From assembly GCA_018663625.1 (NCBI GenBank), contig JABJPX010000076.1:1-40454 (forward strand): DNA of 40,454 nucleotides. Reading direction: 5' to 3'. The translations under genes and the position numbers were made by a program. Shown in pieces: positions 7,535 to 15,653 of the stretch; position 1 is the stretch's first letter; each line of letters begins with the position of its first letter. This DNA is from Polaribacter sp. Lineage in GTDB: Bacteria > Bacteroidota > Bacteroidia > Flavobacteriales > Flavobacteriaceae. The notes below the pieces were generated by a model. The model searched no databases, was not told the DNA's origin, and saw only the letters and a program-made list of their open reading frames with translations.

Positions 7535-7903
7535 ATGCACATTGAGCAATTAAGAAATTTTTGTATTGCAAAAAAAGGAGTTACAGAACATTTTCCTTTT
7601 GACGCCGTTACCTTGGTTTTTAAAGTAAAGGGAAAAATGTTCCTGTTAACAGGGCTGGATTCTTGGGAAAATGGCGATCAAAAAATAAATTTAAAATGTG
7701 ATCCAGAAAAAGCGATCGAGCTCCGTGAATCTTATGAAGACATTACAGCAGGTTGGCACATGAGTAAAAAACACTGGAATACGGTGGCACTAAATACAGG
7801 AAATATTTCAGATGATTTCGCAGCAGAACTCATCAATCATTCATATGATTTGGTGGTCAAAGGATTGACCAAAAAAATGCAGCAAGAATTAGAGAACTTA
7901 TAA
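7535..7903 (+). CDS. MmcQ/YjbR family protein
   Basis: A 122-aa protein of the MmcQ/YjbR family, small cytoplasmic proteins with a double-stranded-DNA-binding-like fold and no settled role. Recognisable blocks are 'LRNFCIAKKGVTEHFPFD' at the start, 'VFKVKGKMFLL', 'INLKCDPEKAIELRE', 'ITAGWHMSKKHWNTV' and the terminal 'HSYDLVVKGLTKKMQQEL'. It is complete and of normal length. It closes the plus-strand run, and its stop faces that of the M23 peptidase gene with only 5 bases between, with no obvious terminator hairpin there. Confidence 0.88.
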   Translation: MHIEQLRNFCIAKKGVTEHFPFDAVTLVFKVKGKMFLLTGLDSWENGDQKINLKCDPEKAIELRESYEDITAGWHMSKKHWNTVALNTGNISDDFAAELINHSYDLVVKGLTKKMQQELENL

Positions 7904-7908
7904 GTCTT

Positions 7909-8667
7909 CTAAAAACCCTTCAATTTAAAAAGTAAATTTGGATCTGGACAAATACTTTTCCAAATTGCACGTTCGCTTTCAAAAGCGACTCCTGGAAAAT
8001 CATCCGTGTAGTCGAGTCGGCTAAGCATAATTTCGAAATGCAAGTGCGGAACCCAATCGCCATTCTCAGCAGCATTTGCCAAAACAGCAATTTGTTCTCC
8101 CTTTTTAATCGTACTGCCAATAGGGTGTTTTCGAACACTTTTCACAGTATTGTGCCCGTACAAAGTATAAAAATGAAAGTCAGCTACCCGATGTTTTAAG
8201 ATCAGCAAACCGCCATATCCTTTATGAAATGCATCCTCCGTAACACAAACAACCTCTCCGTCTAGAAGTGCATGCACAGGGGTTTTTTCTGGCAGCCAAA
8301 AATCCAGCCCAAGATGTATATTTCTCCGTTCGACACCATTTTCATATTCTCGTTTATAGATATCAGAAGTATACAACGCTCGTTTCTCCAAATAACCGCC
8401 AGCAATGATTTTAGTAGGAACCTTCTTTTGCAGTGCTTCCAGTTTTTTTTGAAAAAACGCTAAATCGTTAAATTCTTCAATGCCCCCTATAAATGCACTA
8501 CTCGTACTTAAGTCGATATGGTGAATTTCATTTTTGTGTACTGTTGGAAAAAGCGTTTTTAAAGAAAAAAATTCAGTCGCAGCCCAGTTTTTAAATTTTG
8601 TTGCATTCGGGTGTATTATAAATCCATACTTATTTTTAAAGTTTTGAAAAGCCAATGCAGTATCCAT
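7909..8667 (-). CDS. M23 family peptidase without signal peptide
   Basis: The C-terminal half is a LytM/M23 zinc metallopeptidase domain, which normally cuts peptide crosslinks in peptidoglycan. The ligand motif His118-x3-Asp122 ('NIHLGLDFWLP'), the 'YTLYGH' block with His172 and the His208-x-His210 motif ('VPHLHFEIM') are all present, so the active site looks complete. The first 90 residues are an unassigned N-terminal region. No signal peptide or membrane segment can be seen from the ATG at 8667, which is unusual for a cell wall enzyme, and an upstream in-frame extension does not give a good one. The actual substrate and location are therefore uncertain. Confidence 0.85.
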   Translation of the reverse strand: MDTALAFQNFKNKYGFIIHPNATKFKNWAATEFFSLKTLFPTVHKNEIHHIDLSTSSAFIGGIEEFNDLAFFQKKLEALQKKVPTKIIAGGYLEKRALYTSDIYKREYENGVERRNIHLGLDFWLPEKTPVHALLDGEVVCVTEDAFHKGYGGLLILKHRVADFHFYTLYGHNTVKSVRKHPIGSTIKKGEQIAVLANAAENGDWVPHLHFEIMLSRLDYTDDFPGVAFESERAIWKSICPDPNLLFKLKGF

Positions 8668-8723
8668 TCCATAAAAATAAGATAAAGTTCAGAAATCCGT
8701 CCACAAACATTTCATATTCTTTG

Positions 8724-8731
8724 TAGATTTG
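8724..8731 (+). promoter_or_regulatory. Probable -7 box for adenine deaminase
   Basis: TAGATTTG matches TAnnTTTG and ends 15 bases before the ade start codon. I find no TTG at the proper distance upstream, so only the -7 part is supported. Confidence 0.35.
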
Positions 8732-8746
8732 TTTTAAAATGACTGA

Positions 8747-10366
8747 ATGATAGTTCAAGGAAATATAGTTGATATTGTAGGCAAACGAATTTATAAAGGA
8801 GAAGTTTGTGTTGAAAATGGCGTAATTACCCAAATTAACGCCGCAAATCATACTATAGAAAACTATATAGTACCAGGTTTTGTAGATGCACATATTCATA
8901 TTGAAAGTTCCATGTTGGTGCCTTCCGAGTTTGCAAAAATTGCAGTGCTACACGGCACTGTTGCAACCGTTTCAGACCCCCACGAAATTGCCAATGTATT
9001 GGGAGTGAAAGGAGTGGAGTTTATGATTGAAAATGGAAAGAAGGTACCTTTGAAATTCAATTTTGGTGCCCCTTCATGTGTACCGGCAACTTCCTTTGAA
9101 AGTGCAGGAGCCATTATTGATGCTGAAGATATTAAAAAAATGATGCAAAATCCAGACATCAAATACTTGGCAGAAATGATGAATTACCCGGGTGTTTTAT
9201 TTGACGATCCAGAAGTACTTGCCAAGATACAGCATGCTAAAAACAATCACAAACCCATAGACGGGCATGCGCCAGGTTTGAGAGGCGAGGAGCTAACCAA
9301 GTACATTTCTGCCGGAATTTCTACAGACCATGAATGTTATTCCTATGACGAAGCTTTAGAAAAGTTGCAAAAAGGAATGAAAGTTATTATTAGAGAAGGA
9401 AGTGCTGCTAAAAACTTTGAAGCCCTCATTGATTTACTTCCAACTCATTTTGAAAAGATGATGTTTTGTTCCGATGACAAGCACCCCGATGATTTACTAC
9501 TCGGACATATCAATCAACTCTGTGAAAGAGCAGTCGCAAAAGGAATGGATGTTTTTAAAGTGTTGCAAGTGGCTTGTATAAATCCCGTAAAGCATTACGG
9601 CTTAGATGTTGGCTTATTGCAAAAAGGAGATCCCGCTGATTTTATTGTGATTGAAGATTTAGAAAAATTCAAGGTGTTAGCAACCTATATCAATGGAGCA
9701 TTGGTTGCCAAAAATGGAACTTCCTTTGTAAAAGATATTGCTTTTGACGTCTTGAATAATTTCAATACAGATAAAAAAAAGATCTCCGATTTTGAATACC
9801 TATCAACAGCCCAGAGAATCAGAGTCATTGAAGCCCTGGATGGCGAACTTGTAACGCATCAAATAGAAGCAGATAGCCTCATTGAAAATGGCAACTTAGT
9901 TTCCAATACCAGCACAGATGTTTTAAAAATGACTGTTGTAAATCGTTATAAAAATGAAAAACCAGCCATTGCATTTATTAAGAATTTCGGATTGAAAGAG
10001 GGCGCTATTGCCAGTTCAGTAGGGCATGATTCCCATAATGTTATTGCAGTAGGTGTTTCAGATGCGGCCATTTGCAAAGCTGTAAATTTAATTATTAAAA
10101 ATAAAGGAGGCATTTGCGCCGTTAGTGCTTCCGGAGAAATAATAGTACCATTGCCCGTAGCAGGAATTATGTCCGACAAGTCTGCACAAGAAATTGGCGC
10201 GGCCTATGCAACATTAGATGCCAAAGCAAAGGAAATGGGAAGTACCTTGCGAGCGCCCTATATGAGTTTGTCTTTTATGGCATTGTTGGTTATTCCCGCT
10301 TTAAAATTATCCGACAAAGGGTTGTTTGACGGAACCTCTTTTACATTTACCTCTTTAGAAATATAA
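8747..10366 (+). CDS. ade: Adenine deaminase
   Basis: Ade converts adenine to hypoxanthine and ammonia in purine salvage; it is a cytoplasmic amidohydrolase using Fe or Mn. Evidence includes the metal-binding '[12 protein letters not shown]' (His49, His51), '[18 protein letters not shown]', '[19 protein letters not shown]', '[25 protein letters not shown]' and the C-terminal adenine deaminase block '[16 protein letters not shown]'. The 539-aa length is typical of compact bacterial Ade. The start ATG at 8747 is well placed after a TAGATTTG box and fits the usual beginning of the family. It is divergent from the M23 gene (79 bases between start codons). Confidence 0.95.
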   Translation: MIVQGNIVDIVGKRIYKGEVCVENGVITQINAANHTIENYIVPGFVDAHIHIESSMLVPSEFAKIAVLHGTVATVSDPHEIANVLGVKGVEFMIENGKKVPLKFNFGAPSCVPATSFESAGAIIDAEDIKKMMQNPDIKYLAEMMNYPGVLFDDPEVLAKIQHAKNNHKPIDGHAPGLRGEELTKYISAGISTDHECYSYDEALEKLQKGMKVIIREGSAAKNFEALIDLLPTHFEKMMFCSDDKHPDDLLLGHINQLCERAVAKGMDVFKVLQVACINPVKHYGLDVGLLQKGDPADFIVIEDLEKFKVLATYINGALVAKNGTSFVKDIAFDVLNNFNTDKKKISDFEYLSTAQRIRVIEALDGELVTHQIEADSLIENGNLVSNTSTDVLKMTVVNRYKNEKPAIAFIKNFGLKEGAIASSVGHDSHNVIAVGVSDAAICKAVNLIIKNKGGICAVSASGEIIVPLPVAGIMSDKSAQEIGAAYATLDAKAKEMGSTLRAPYMSLSFMALLVIPALKLSDKGLFDGTSFTFTSLEI

Positions 10367-10415
10367 GCCCTTTTACAGGAATCATAAAACACCAAGAAAG
10401 TCGTACTTAAAACAC

Positions 10416-10423
10416 TACTTTTG
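10416..10423 (+). promoter_or_regulatory. Probable -7 box for the PhnA-domain gene
   Basis: TACTTTTG fits the TAnnTTTG consensus 24 bases before the start codon at 10448. No TTG element stands at the matching distance upstream. Confidence 0.35.
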
Positions 10424-10447
10424 TCAGCATCAACCTAAAAAAATACC

Positions 10448-11047
10448 ATGAGTTTACAACAAGATTTAGAAATTAGAAGTGGAAATCAATGCGAGTTGTG
10501 TGCTTCAAAAGAGAAACTATCCGTTTATGAAGTAAAACCAACGATTACGGTAGGTGGAAGTGGCGTTGATGGAAGTTTACTTGCTTGTGAAACTTGTGTC
10601 ACACAAATAGACAATCCTGAAGCTACAGAAGCAAACCATTGGCGTTGTTTAAACGACTCGATGTGGAGCGAGCACAGAGCTGTAAAAGTGGTTGCTTGGC
10701 GCTTATTGGCTCGTTTACGAAACGAGGGGTGGCCAAAAGATTTATTGGACATGATGTATTTAGAAGATGACGATTTGCGTTTTGCAAAAGAATCAGGAGA
10801 CCATTTAGACGAGAGTGAAAAAATAATTCATAGAGATGCAAACGGTGCTATTTTACAAGCTGGAGATACTGTGGTTTTAATAAAAGATTTGAAAGTGAAG
10901 GGGTCTAGTTTGGTTGCCAAACAAGGAACTGCCGTCCGTAGAATTTCATTAGATCATGAAAATGCGAAATATATTGAAGGAAAAGTTGGGCCTACTCAAA
11001 TTGTAATCATTACCGATTATGTAAAGAAAATGGCAGAGAAAGAGTAG
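10448..11047 (+). CDS. PhnA domain-containing zinc-ribbon protein
   Basis: The 199-aa protein has an N-terminal zinc ribbon (Cys15-x2-Cys18 'CELC' and Cys47-x2-Cys50 'CETC') and a C-terminal PhnA domain from about residue 130 ('IIHRDANGAILQAGDTVVLIKDLKVKGSS'). The name PhnA comes from the E. coli YjdM/PhnA protein, which lies near but is not part of the phosphonate degradation pathway; the biochemical role is not known. The middle segment (about 60-125) is longer than in the E. coli protein, as is usual in Bacteroidota. It is cytoplasmic and complete, and appears to be transcribed alone. Confidence 0.88.
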   Translation: MSLQQDLEIRSGNQCELCASKEKLSVYEVKPTITVGGSGVDGSLLACETCVTQIDNPEATEANHWRCLNDSMWSEHRAVKVVAWRLLARLRNEGWPKDLLDMMYLEDDDLRFAKESGDHLDESEKIIHRDANGAILQAGDTVVLIKDLKVKGSSLVAKQGTAVRRISLDHENAKYIEGKVGPTQIVIITDYVKKMAEKE

Positions 11048-11199
11048 TTTTTTTTTGGCGTTCCAACAAATGTTTCAATCGCAAACGCGCATATTTGTTA
11101 AAATTAGAATTCTAATATTTGTTGATTTTTAGAAATAAGAATAGAATTACCGTCATTTGTTAGGTTGATATTTATATGATTTTTTAGAATTTCTTTGAT

Positions 11200-11207
11200 T
11201 ATATTTG
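11200..11207 (+). promoter_or_regulatory. Probable -7 box for the cyclophilin gene
   Basis: TATATTTG is an exact TAnnTTTG match, 29 bases before the start at 11237. No -33 TTG at 17-22 bases spacing is evident. The rest of the gap 11048-11236 shows only AT-rich spacer. Confidence 0.4.
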
Positions 11208-11236
11208 ATTGAAAATGAAGTAAAAAAAATAAAACC

Positions 11237-11863
11237 ATGAAAGAAAAATTAATTTTACTGGCAACCATTCTTATGTTTGCTTCTTGTGGGACAAAAAAAT
11301 TCAATCAGAAATGGTTGGATAAAAAAGCGCCAGAAACATTTAAAGCAAGGTTTGAAACCACCCAAGGGAACTTTGATATTGAAGCCAAAAGAGTTTGGTC
11401 TCCCAAAGGAGTCGATCGTTTGTATCAATTAATAAAGTATGGATATTATGACGATGTTGCGATTTATAGAGTGGTGCCCAACTTTGTAGCTCAATTCGGA
11501 ATTCACAATGACTCTATAATCAATAGCAGTTGGAGAGAAGGAATTGAAGACGAACCTGTTGTTCTAAAAAACGATGCGATGACCATTTCGTTTGCAAGAG
11601 GTGCTGTTAAAACAAGATCCAATCAAATATTCATCAATTTAAAAGACAATAACCGTTTGGATACGGCAGATTATTCTGGAGTCGTTGGTTTTCCAGCAGT
11701 TGCAAAAATAACAGCAGGGAAAGACAATGTATTGAAATTCTATGACGGATATGGAGATAAATTAGGCACCCAACAAGGAAAAATAAATAAATTTGGAAAT
11801 GCTTTTTTAAGAGAAAAATATCCAAAAGTAGATTACATCATCAAAGCCTACTTTATCAAATAA
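11237..11863 (+). CDS. Cyclophilin-type peptidyl-prolyl isomerase lipoprotein
   Basis: The 208-aa protein has a lipoprotein signal peptide (MKEKLILLATILMFASC, Cys17) followed by a cyclophilin-like domain that should catalyse cis-trans isomerisation of prolyl bonds in envelope proteins. Supporting blocks are 'ARFETTQGNFDIEAKR', 'VDRLYQLIKYGYYDDVAIYRVVPNFVAQFG', 'MTISFARG' and 'RSNQIFINLKDNNRLD'. The usual bacterial 'GDPTGTG' and 'MAnaGpnTNGSQFFI' motifs are weakly kept (the latter as 'FARGAVKTRSNQIFI'), so catalytic strength is uncertain. It ends at a shared terminator facing the M1 peptidase gene. Confidence 0.85.
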   Translation: MKEKLILLATILMFASCGTKKFNQKWLDKKAPETFKARFETTQGNFDIEAKRVWSPKGVDRLYQLIKYGYYDDVAIYRVVPNFVAQFGIHNDSIINSSWREGIEDEPVVLKNDAMTISFARGAVKTRSNQIFINLKDNNRLDTADYSGVVGFPAVAKITAGKDNVLKFYDGYGDKLGTQQGKINKFGNAFLREKYPKVDYIIKAYFIK

Positions 11864-11891
11864 AAAAAGCCGCTTTTAAGCGGCTTTTTTT
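11862..11891. terminator. Bidirectional terminator between cyclophilin and M1 peptidase genes
   Basis: A run of A, then GCCGCT-TTTA-AGCGGC, then a run of T forms a GC-rich hairpin with a U tail in both directions. It lies exactly between the two convergent stop codons, overlapping the stop of each gene by a base or two. Confidence 0.9.
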
Positions 11892-13536
11892 ATTTGTTTT
11901 TTGTGTAAATGTAGAAGTTGGGATCTACCTCAAAATCTGCGTTCTTTTCTTTGAAGGGTTTTGTTTGAATTTTCGATGTTGGATACAGCCACATTGGTTT
12001 TTCATTGATAAAAATCCTTACGGGCATTTTAAAATCCTTTACAACGTTTGCCCATTTATAGGATAGCACCCCATTTTGAAGTTGAGATTCAAAAACAGGA
12101 ATTCTGATATCTCTTAAATATTGATCGAAAACAGCCGTTAAATCAATGCCAATTTCAGTACTTAAAAAGTTTTCAATTTGCATGGTAGTCACTGTCTGAT
12201 GATAAAAAACAGCATTCATTTTTCTTAGAATCGCTCTCCATTTATCATCATTGTCTACCAATTGTCTTAAGGTATGTAATAGGTTGCCACCTTTGTTATA
12301 CATGTCTGAAGAACCTTCGCTATTAACATCGTATTGGCCAATAATTGGGTGTTGGTTTGCAATCGATCGGCGCAAACCAATCACATATTCCGATGCCGCT
12401 TTTTTGCCGTAATAATAGTCTAAAAATAAACTTTCAGAATAGTTGGTAAAACTCTCATGAATCCACATATCAGCAATGTCTTTATTGGTAATGTTGTTCG
12501 CAAACCACTCGTGTCCAGCTTCATGAATAATAATAAAATCGAATTTTAATCCCCAGCCCGTTCCCGATAAATCGCGCCCTAAATAGCCTTTTTTATATTG
12601 ATTTCCATAGGTTACAGAACTTTGGTGTTCCATGCCTAAATAAGGAACCTCTACCAATTTAAATCCGTCTTCATAAAAAGGATAGGGCCCAAACCAATGC
12701 TCAAAAGCTTTCATCATTTTTGGCGCATCTTTAAAATGTTTTTTGGCTTTTTTAAGATGGTCTTTCAAGACAAAATAATCCATGTCTAAGGCTCCTTTTT
12801 CACCCTCATATACTTCAGAGAAATGGGCATAGTCGCCAATATTTACATTCACACCATAATTGTTGATTGGGTTTTTTACAGTCCAATGATAAGTTTTGGT
12901 TGCTCCATGATCCACAATTTCTTTTAGTTTCCCGTTCGAAATGTCCATCAAATTGCTAGGAACCGTAACGCTAATGTCCATGTTTTCAACCTCATCATAC
13001 ATGTGGTCTTTACAGGGCCACCAAACACTTGCTCCCAAGCCTTGACAGGAAGTGGCGACAAAATGATTGCCATTGTTGTCTTTTTTCCATGAAAAGCCAC
13101 CATCCCAAGGAGCGTTAATCGCTTCTTTTGGGTTTCCTTGATAGTGTACTATAATACTTTCAGAATTACCGATTTCTTGTTTTTTTACGAGTTGCACAAA
13201 ATGCGCATTCCCCAAATGAACAACCTCTAATTCTTTGCCGTCTTGGGTGACCTTTGTAATGGTTAAAGGCACCTGTAAATCGACTTGTAAGGTTTGGTAT
13301 TCTGACAAGACCGTATAGGCAATGGTGTTTTTTCCAGTGATGAATTTCTCGTCTGGAACCACTTCTAATTCTAAATGATAGTAGGTTAAATCCCACCAAA
13401 TTCTTTCGGGCGTAACGCTTCCACGTAAAGTATCTTGTTGGGTAAAAATCATTTTCTCACTCAATAGGCCTTGTGCTTGCAAGCAGCATACATTAAGGAC
13501 TGCAAAAATTAAAGAAAGATATAAACGGTATTTCAT
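11890..13536 (-). CDS. M1 family zinc aminopeptidase, secreted
   Basis: This is a gluzincin aminopeptidase that removes N-terminal residues from peptides. It shows a signal peptide (residues 1-21, ending near LQAQG), the substrate-anchoring 'YLGMEHQSSVTYGN' block (the family's GxMEN equivalent, about 300-312), and the zinc site His338-Glu-Ala-Gly-His342 with the third ligand Glu361 in 'WIHESFTNYSE'. It is 548 aa, ending soon after the catalytic and helical domains, as in many Bacteroidota members. It follows the M20 dipeptidase gene by 20 bases, so both probably share a transcript and take part in stepwise peptide breakdown. The periplasm is the likely location. Confidence 0.93.
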   Translation of the reverse strand: MKYRLYLSLIFAVLNVCCLQAQGLLSEKMIFTQQDTLRGSVTPERIWWDLTYYHLELEVVPDEKFITGKNTIAYTVLSEYQTLQVDLQVPLTITKVTQDGKELEVVHLGNAHFVQLVKKQEIGNSESIIVHYQGNPKEAINAPWDGGFSWKKDNNGNHFVATSCQGLGASVWWPCKDHMYDEVENMDISVTVPSNLMDISNGKLKEIVDHGATKTYHWTVKNPINNYGVNVNIGDYAHFSEVYEGEKGALDMDYFVLKDHLKKAKKHFKDAPKMMKAFEHWFGPYPFYEDGFKLVEVPYLGMEHQSSVTYGNQYKKGYLGRDLSGTGWGLKFDFIIIHEAGHEWFANNITNKDIADMWIHESFTNYSESLFLDYYYGKKAASEYVIGLRRSIANQHPIIGQYDVNSEGSSDMYNKGGNLLHTLRQLVDNDDKWRAILRKMNAVFYHQTVTTMQIENFLSTEIGIDLTAVFDQYLRDIRIPVFESQLQNGVLSYKWANVVKDFKMPVRIFINEKPMWLYPTSKIQTKPFKEKNADFEVDPNFYIYTKNK

Positions 13537-13556
13537 AACGAAAGTTTTAAAGGCTC

Positions 13557-14945
13557 TTATTTTGATAACTCAGTAAAATTTTTGTAAAAATGAGGAATGG
13601 TTTCGATACCTTTTAAGTAATTCCAAATACCAAAATGCTCGTCTGGAGAGTGAATGGCATCCGAATCTAGTCCAAAGCCCATTAAAATGGTTTTGCTTTT
13701 GAGTTCTTGTTCAAATAGGGCAACAATCGGAATAGATCCACCACTTCGTTGTGGAATGGGTGTTTTTCCAAAGGTGGTTTCATAGGCATTGCTTGCCGCT
13801 TTGTAGGCAATGGTATCTATTGGAGTTACATAGCCTTGTCCGCCATGGTGTGGGGTTACTTTTACGGAAACCGATTTAGGTGCGATGCTTTCAAAATGAT
13901 TTTTAAACAATTCCGTGATGTCTCTCCAATCTTGATTGGGCACCAAACGCATCGATATTTTTGCATAGGCTTTGCTGGCAATTACGGTTTTTGCACCTTC
14001 TCCCATGTAGCCTCCCCAAATTCCGTTGACGTCTAAGGTAGGGCGAATGGAATTTCTTTCGTTGGTCGAATATCCTTTTTCACCATACACATCGCCAATA
14101 TCGATGGATTTTTTATAGTTTTCTATATCAAAGGGTGCTTTTGCCATTTCGGCTCTTTCTTCCAGTGATAAATCGGCAACATTATCGTAGAAGCCGGGAA
14201 CGGTTATGTGGTTGTTTTCATCGTGAAGCGATGCAATCATTTTTGTTAAAATATTGATGGGGTTGGCTACGGCACCTCCATACAATCCAGAATGTAAATC
14301 TCTATTGGGGCCAGTTACTTCAACTTCTACATAGCTTAAACCACGCAATCCCGTGGTAATGGATGGAATGTCATTGGCAATCATCCCTGTATCTGAAATT
14401 AAAATAACATCATTGGCTAATTTTTCTGTATTTCGAGGCACAAACCAAGAGAGGCTTTCTGAGCCTACTTCTTCTTCTCCTTCAATCATAAACTTCACAT
14501 TACACGGCAAGTTTCCAGTAGAAATCATATATTCTATGGCTTTTACATGCATGTACATTTGTCCTTTGTCATCACAAGCACCTCTTGCAAAAATGGCCCC
14601 TTCAGGATGGATCTCCGTTTTTTTGATTACCGGCTCAAAAGGAGGAGACGTCCACAATTCAATAGGATCTGCCGGTTGCACATCATAATGGCCATACACC
14701 AATACGGTTGGTAAGTTGGGATCGATGATTTTTTCTGCATAAATAATTGGATATCCAGGCGTTTCACACAATTCTACGTGGTCGCAACCCGCTTTTTCCA
14801 AACTTTTTTTAACAAAGTCTGCGGTGTTTAATACATCTTGATGGTACGCAGAATCTGCGCTCACAGAAGGAATTTTTAACAATTCGATAAGTTCGTCGAT
14901 AAAACGATTTTTATGATTTTCTATATAGTTGGTAACCTCTTGCAT
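13557..14945 (-). CDS. M20 family dipeptidase
   Basis: The 462-aa enzyme belongs to the M20 metallopeptidases, CNDP/dipeptidase subgroup, which cut dipeptides with two zinc ions. Visible motifs are 'VLVYGHYDVQPAD' (zinc ligand His and following Asp), 'IFARGACDDKGQMYMHVKA' (bridging Asp), 'FMIEGEEEVGSESL' (general base and zinc ligand Glu pair) and 'HSGLYGGAVANPINIL' of the dimerisation lid. No signal peptide is seen, so it is cytoplasmic and probably finishes the digestion of imported dipeptides. It leads a two-gene unit with the M1 aminopeptidase gene. Confidence 0.93.
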   Translation of the reverse strand: MQEVTNYIENHKNRFIDELIELLKIPSVSADSAYHQDVLNTADFVKKSLEKAGCDHVELCETPGYPIIYAEKIIDPNLPTVLVYGHYDVQPADPIELWTSPPFEPVIKKTEIHPEGAIFARGACDDKGQMYMHVKAIEYMISTGNLPCNVKFMIEGEEEVGSESLSWFVPRNTEKLANDVILISDTGMIANDIPSITTGLRGLSYVEVEVTGPNRDLHSGLYGGAVANPINILTKMIASLHDENNHITVPGFYDNVADLSLEERAEMAKAPFDIENYKKSIDIGDVYGEKGYSTNERNSIRPTLDVNGIWGGYMGEGAKTVIASKAYAKISMRLVPNQDWRDITELFKNHFESIAPKSVSVKVTPHHGGQGYVTPIDTIAYKAASNAYETTFGKTPIPQRSGGSIPIVALFEQELKSKTILMGFGLDSDAIHSPDEHFGIWNYLKGIETIPHFYKNFTELSK

Positions 14946-14964
14946 GTCTAAAATTTTTATGTAT

Positions 14965-14972
14965 CAAAAATA
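14965..14972 (-). promoter_or_regulatory. Probable -7 box for the M20-M1 peptidase unit
   Basis: On the minus strand this reads TATTTTTG (plus strand CAAAAATA), a TAnnTTTG match 19 bases before the M20 start. No matching -33 TTG is seen. It sits back to back with the tRNA-Leu promoter. Confidence 0.4.
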
Positions 14973-14992
14973 GAAAAATAATAATGAACTTC

Positions 14993-15022
14993 TTTGCAGT
15001 TTGTAAGTATTGTTTATATTTG
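14993..15022 (+). promoter_or_regulatory. Bacteroidota-type promoter of tRNA-Leu
   Basis: TTTG at 14993-14996 and TATATTTG at 15015-15022 lie 18 bases apart, an exact consensus fit. The mature tRNA begins 24 bases after the -7 box, leaving a short 5' leader to be removed by RNase P. Confidence 0.7.
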
Positions 15023-15046
15023 CAGCCCAGTTTATTGGGAGCAATT

Positions 15047-15128
15047 GCAGGCGTGGTGGAATTGGTAGACACGCTAGACTTAGGATCTAGTGCCGCGAGG
15101 TGTGAGAGTTCGAGTCTCTCCGCCTGTA
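15047..15128 (+). tRNA. tRNA-Leu (anticodon UAG)
   Basis: The 82-base gene folds as a class II tRNA. The acceptor arms GCAGGCG and CGCCTGT pair over 7 bp (with a G-T), followed by discriminator A. The D region is 'GGAATTGGTAGAC'. The anticodon arm CTAGA-CTTAGGA-TCTAG carries TAG at 15081-15083, which reads CUA and other CUN leucine codons. A variable arm (TGCCGCGAGGTGT region) and T arm GAGAG-TTCGAGT-CTCTC follow. CCA is not encoded; the genome continues CAACAC. A promoter and a terminator flank it, so it is a stand-alone transcription unit. Confidence 0.97.
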
Positions 15129-15135
15129 CAACACA

Positions 15136-15175
15136 AAACCTCAACATCTATATTTTTAGATGCTTGAGGTTTTTT
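15136..15175 (+). terminator. Terminator of tRNA-Leu
   Basis: AACCTCAA and CATCTA at 15137-15150 pair with TAGATG and TTGAGGTT at 15157-15171, with one bulged C at 15163 and a loop of about 6 bases. The stem is followed by a run of six T from 15170. It begins 8 bases after the tRNA. Confidence 0.85.
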
Positions 15176-15653
15176 AATATCTTAATTTTTGCAAATATTT
15201 TACTGCTAGAATATTTTAATGTGCTTTTCTTGAAAAAACAAAGTTGTTTTTTAGACCTCTGTTGCAAATGAGGATGTGTTTCCTCAATTCTACAAATTAA
15301 AGAATAAAATTTTTGGACTTATTTATTTAAAAAAAAATTATAAATCAATTGTTAATTGCAACTTATTCATTAAATTTACAGAACTCTTCTGCAGTTTTTC
15401 ATTACAGGCACAATCGGGGGATTTTGATTTGAAACGAAAGTTAGACCACTGCAGGAGATCTTTTACAAAAAACCCCATAATACACCTTAACTTTAACGAC
15501 CAATAGCAGCAACAATCCCCATTGCATTCAATCGAGTTTGAATCGGTAATTCCATTAACAAATTGCTACCTGCAGGCAAACAATTAACATCGTTATAAAG
15601 TTGATGCATCTTCATAAATTTCATATCTTGTTTTCAAAATAAATTTAATTTTT
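15176..15653. other. Gene-poor stretch with a possible 43-aa ORF
   Basis: About 480 bases between the tRNA-Leu terminator and the quinone oxidoreductase gene hold no recognisable gene. On the minus strand a 43-codon frame runs from ATG at 15624 to TAA at 15493 and has ordinary protein composition ('NDVNCLPAGSNLLMELPIQT', then 'RLNAMGIVAAIGR'); I do not recognise it. Its start lies only 29 bases from the divergent oxidoreductase start, and no good promoter box is seen for it. The plus-strand frame around 15276-15506 looks random. The region may carry remnants of a lost gene. Confidence 0.3.

Noticed and set aside
8636..8899. Minus-strand 87-codon frame overlapping the M23 start and the ade start
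   Set aside because: It runs antisense to ade and across the divergent promoter region; its hydrophobic, Asn- and Tyr-rich sequence reflects AT-rich spacer.
10448..11047. Assignment of the PhnA-domain gene to phosphonate degradation
   Set aside because: PhnA/YjdM is not part of the C-P lyase pathway and no phn genes are nearby.
15276..15506. Plus-strand 76-codon frame in the gap after tRNA-Leu
   Set aside because: It begins with poly-Lys/Asn-rich sequence from AT-rich spacer, has no promoter box or family resemblance, and is probably chance.
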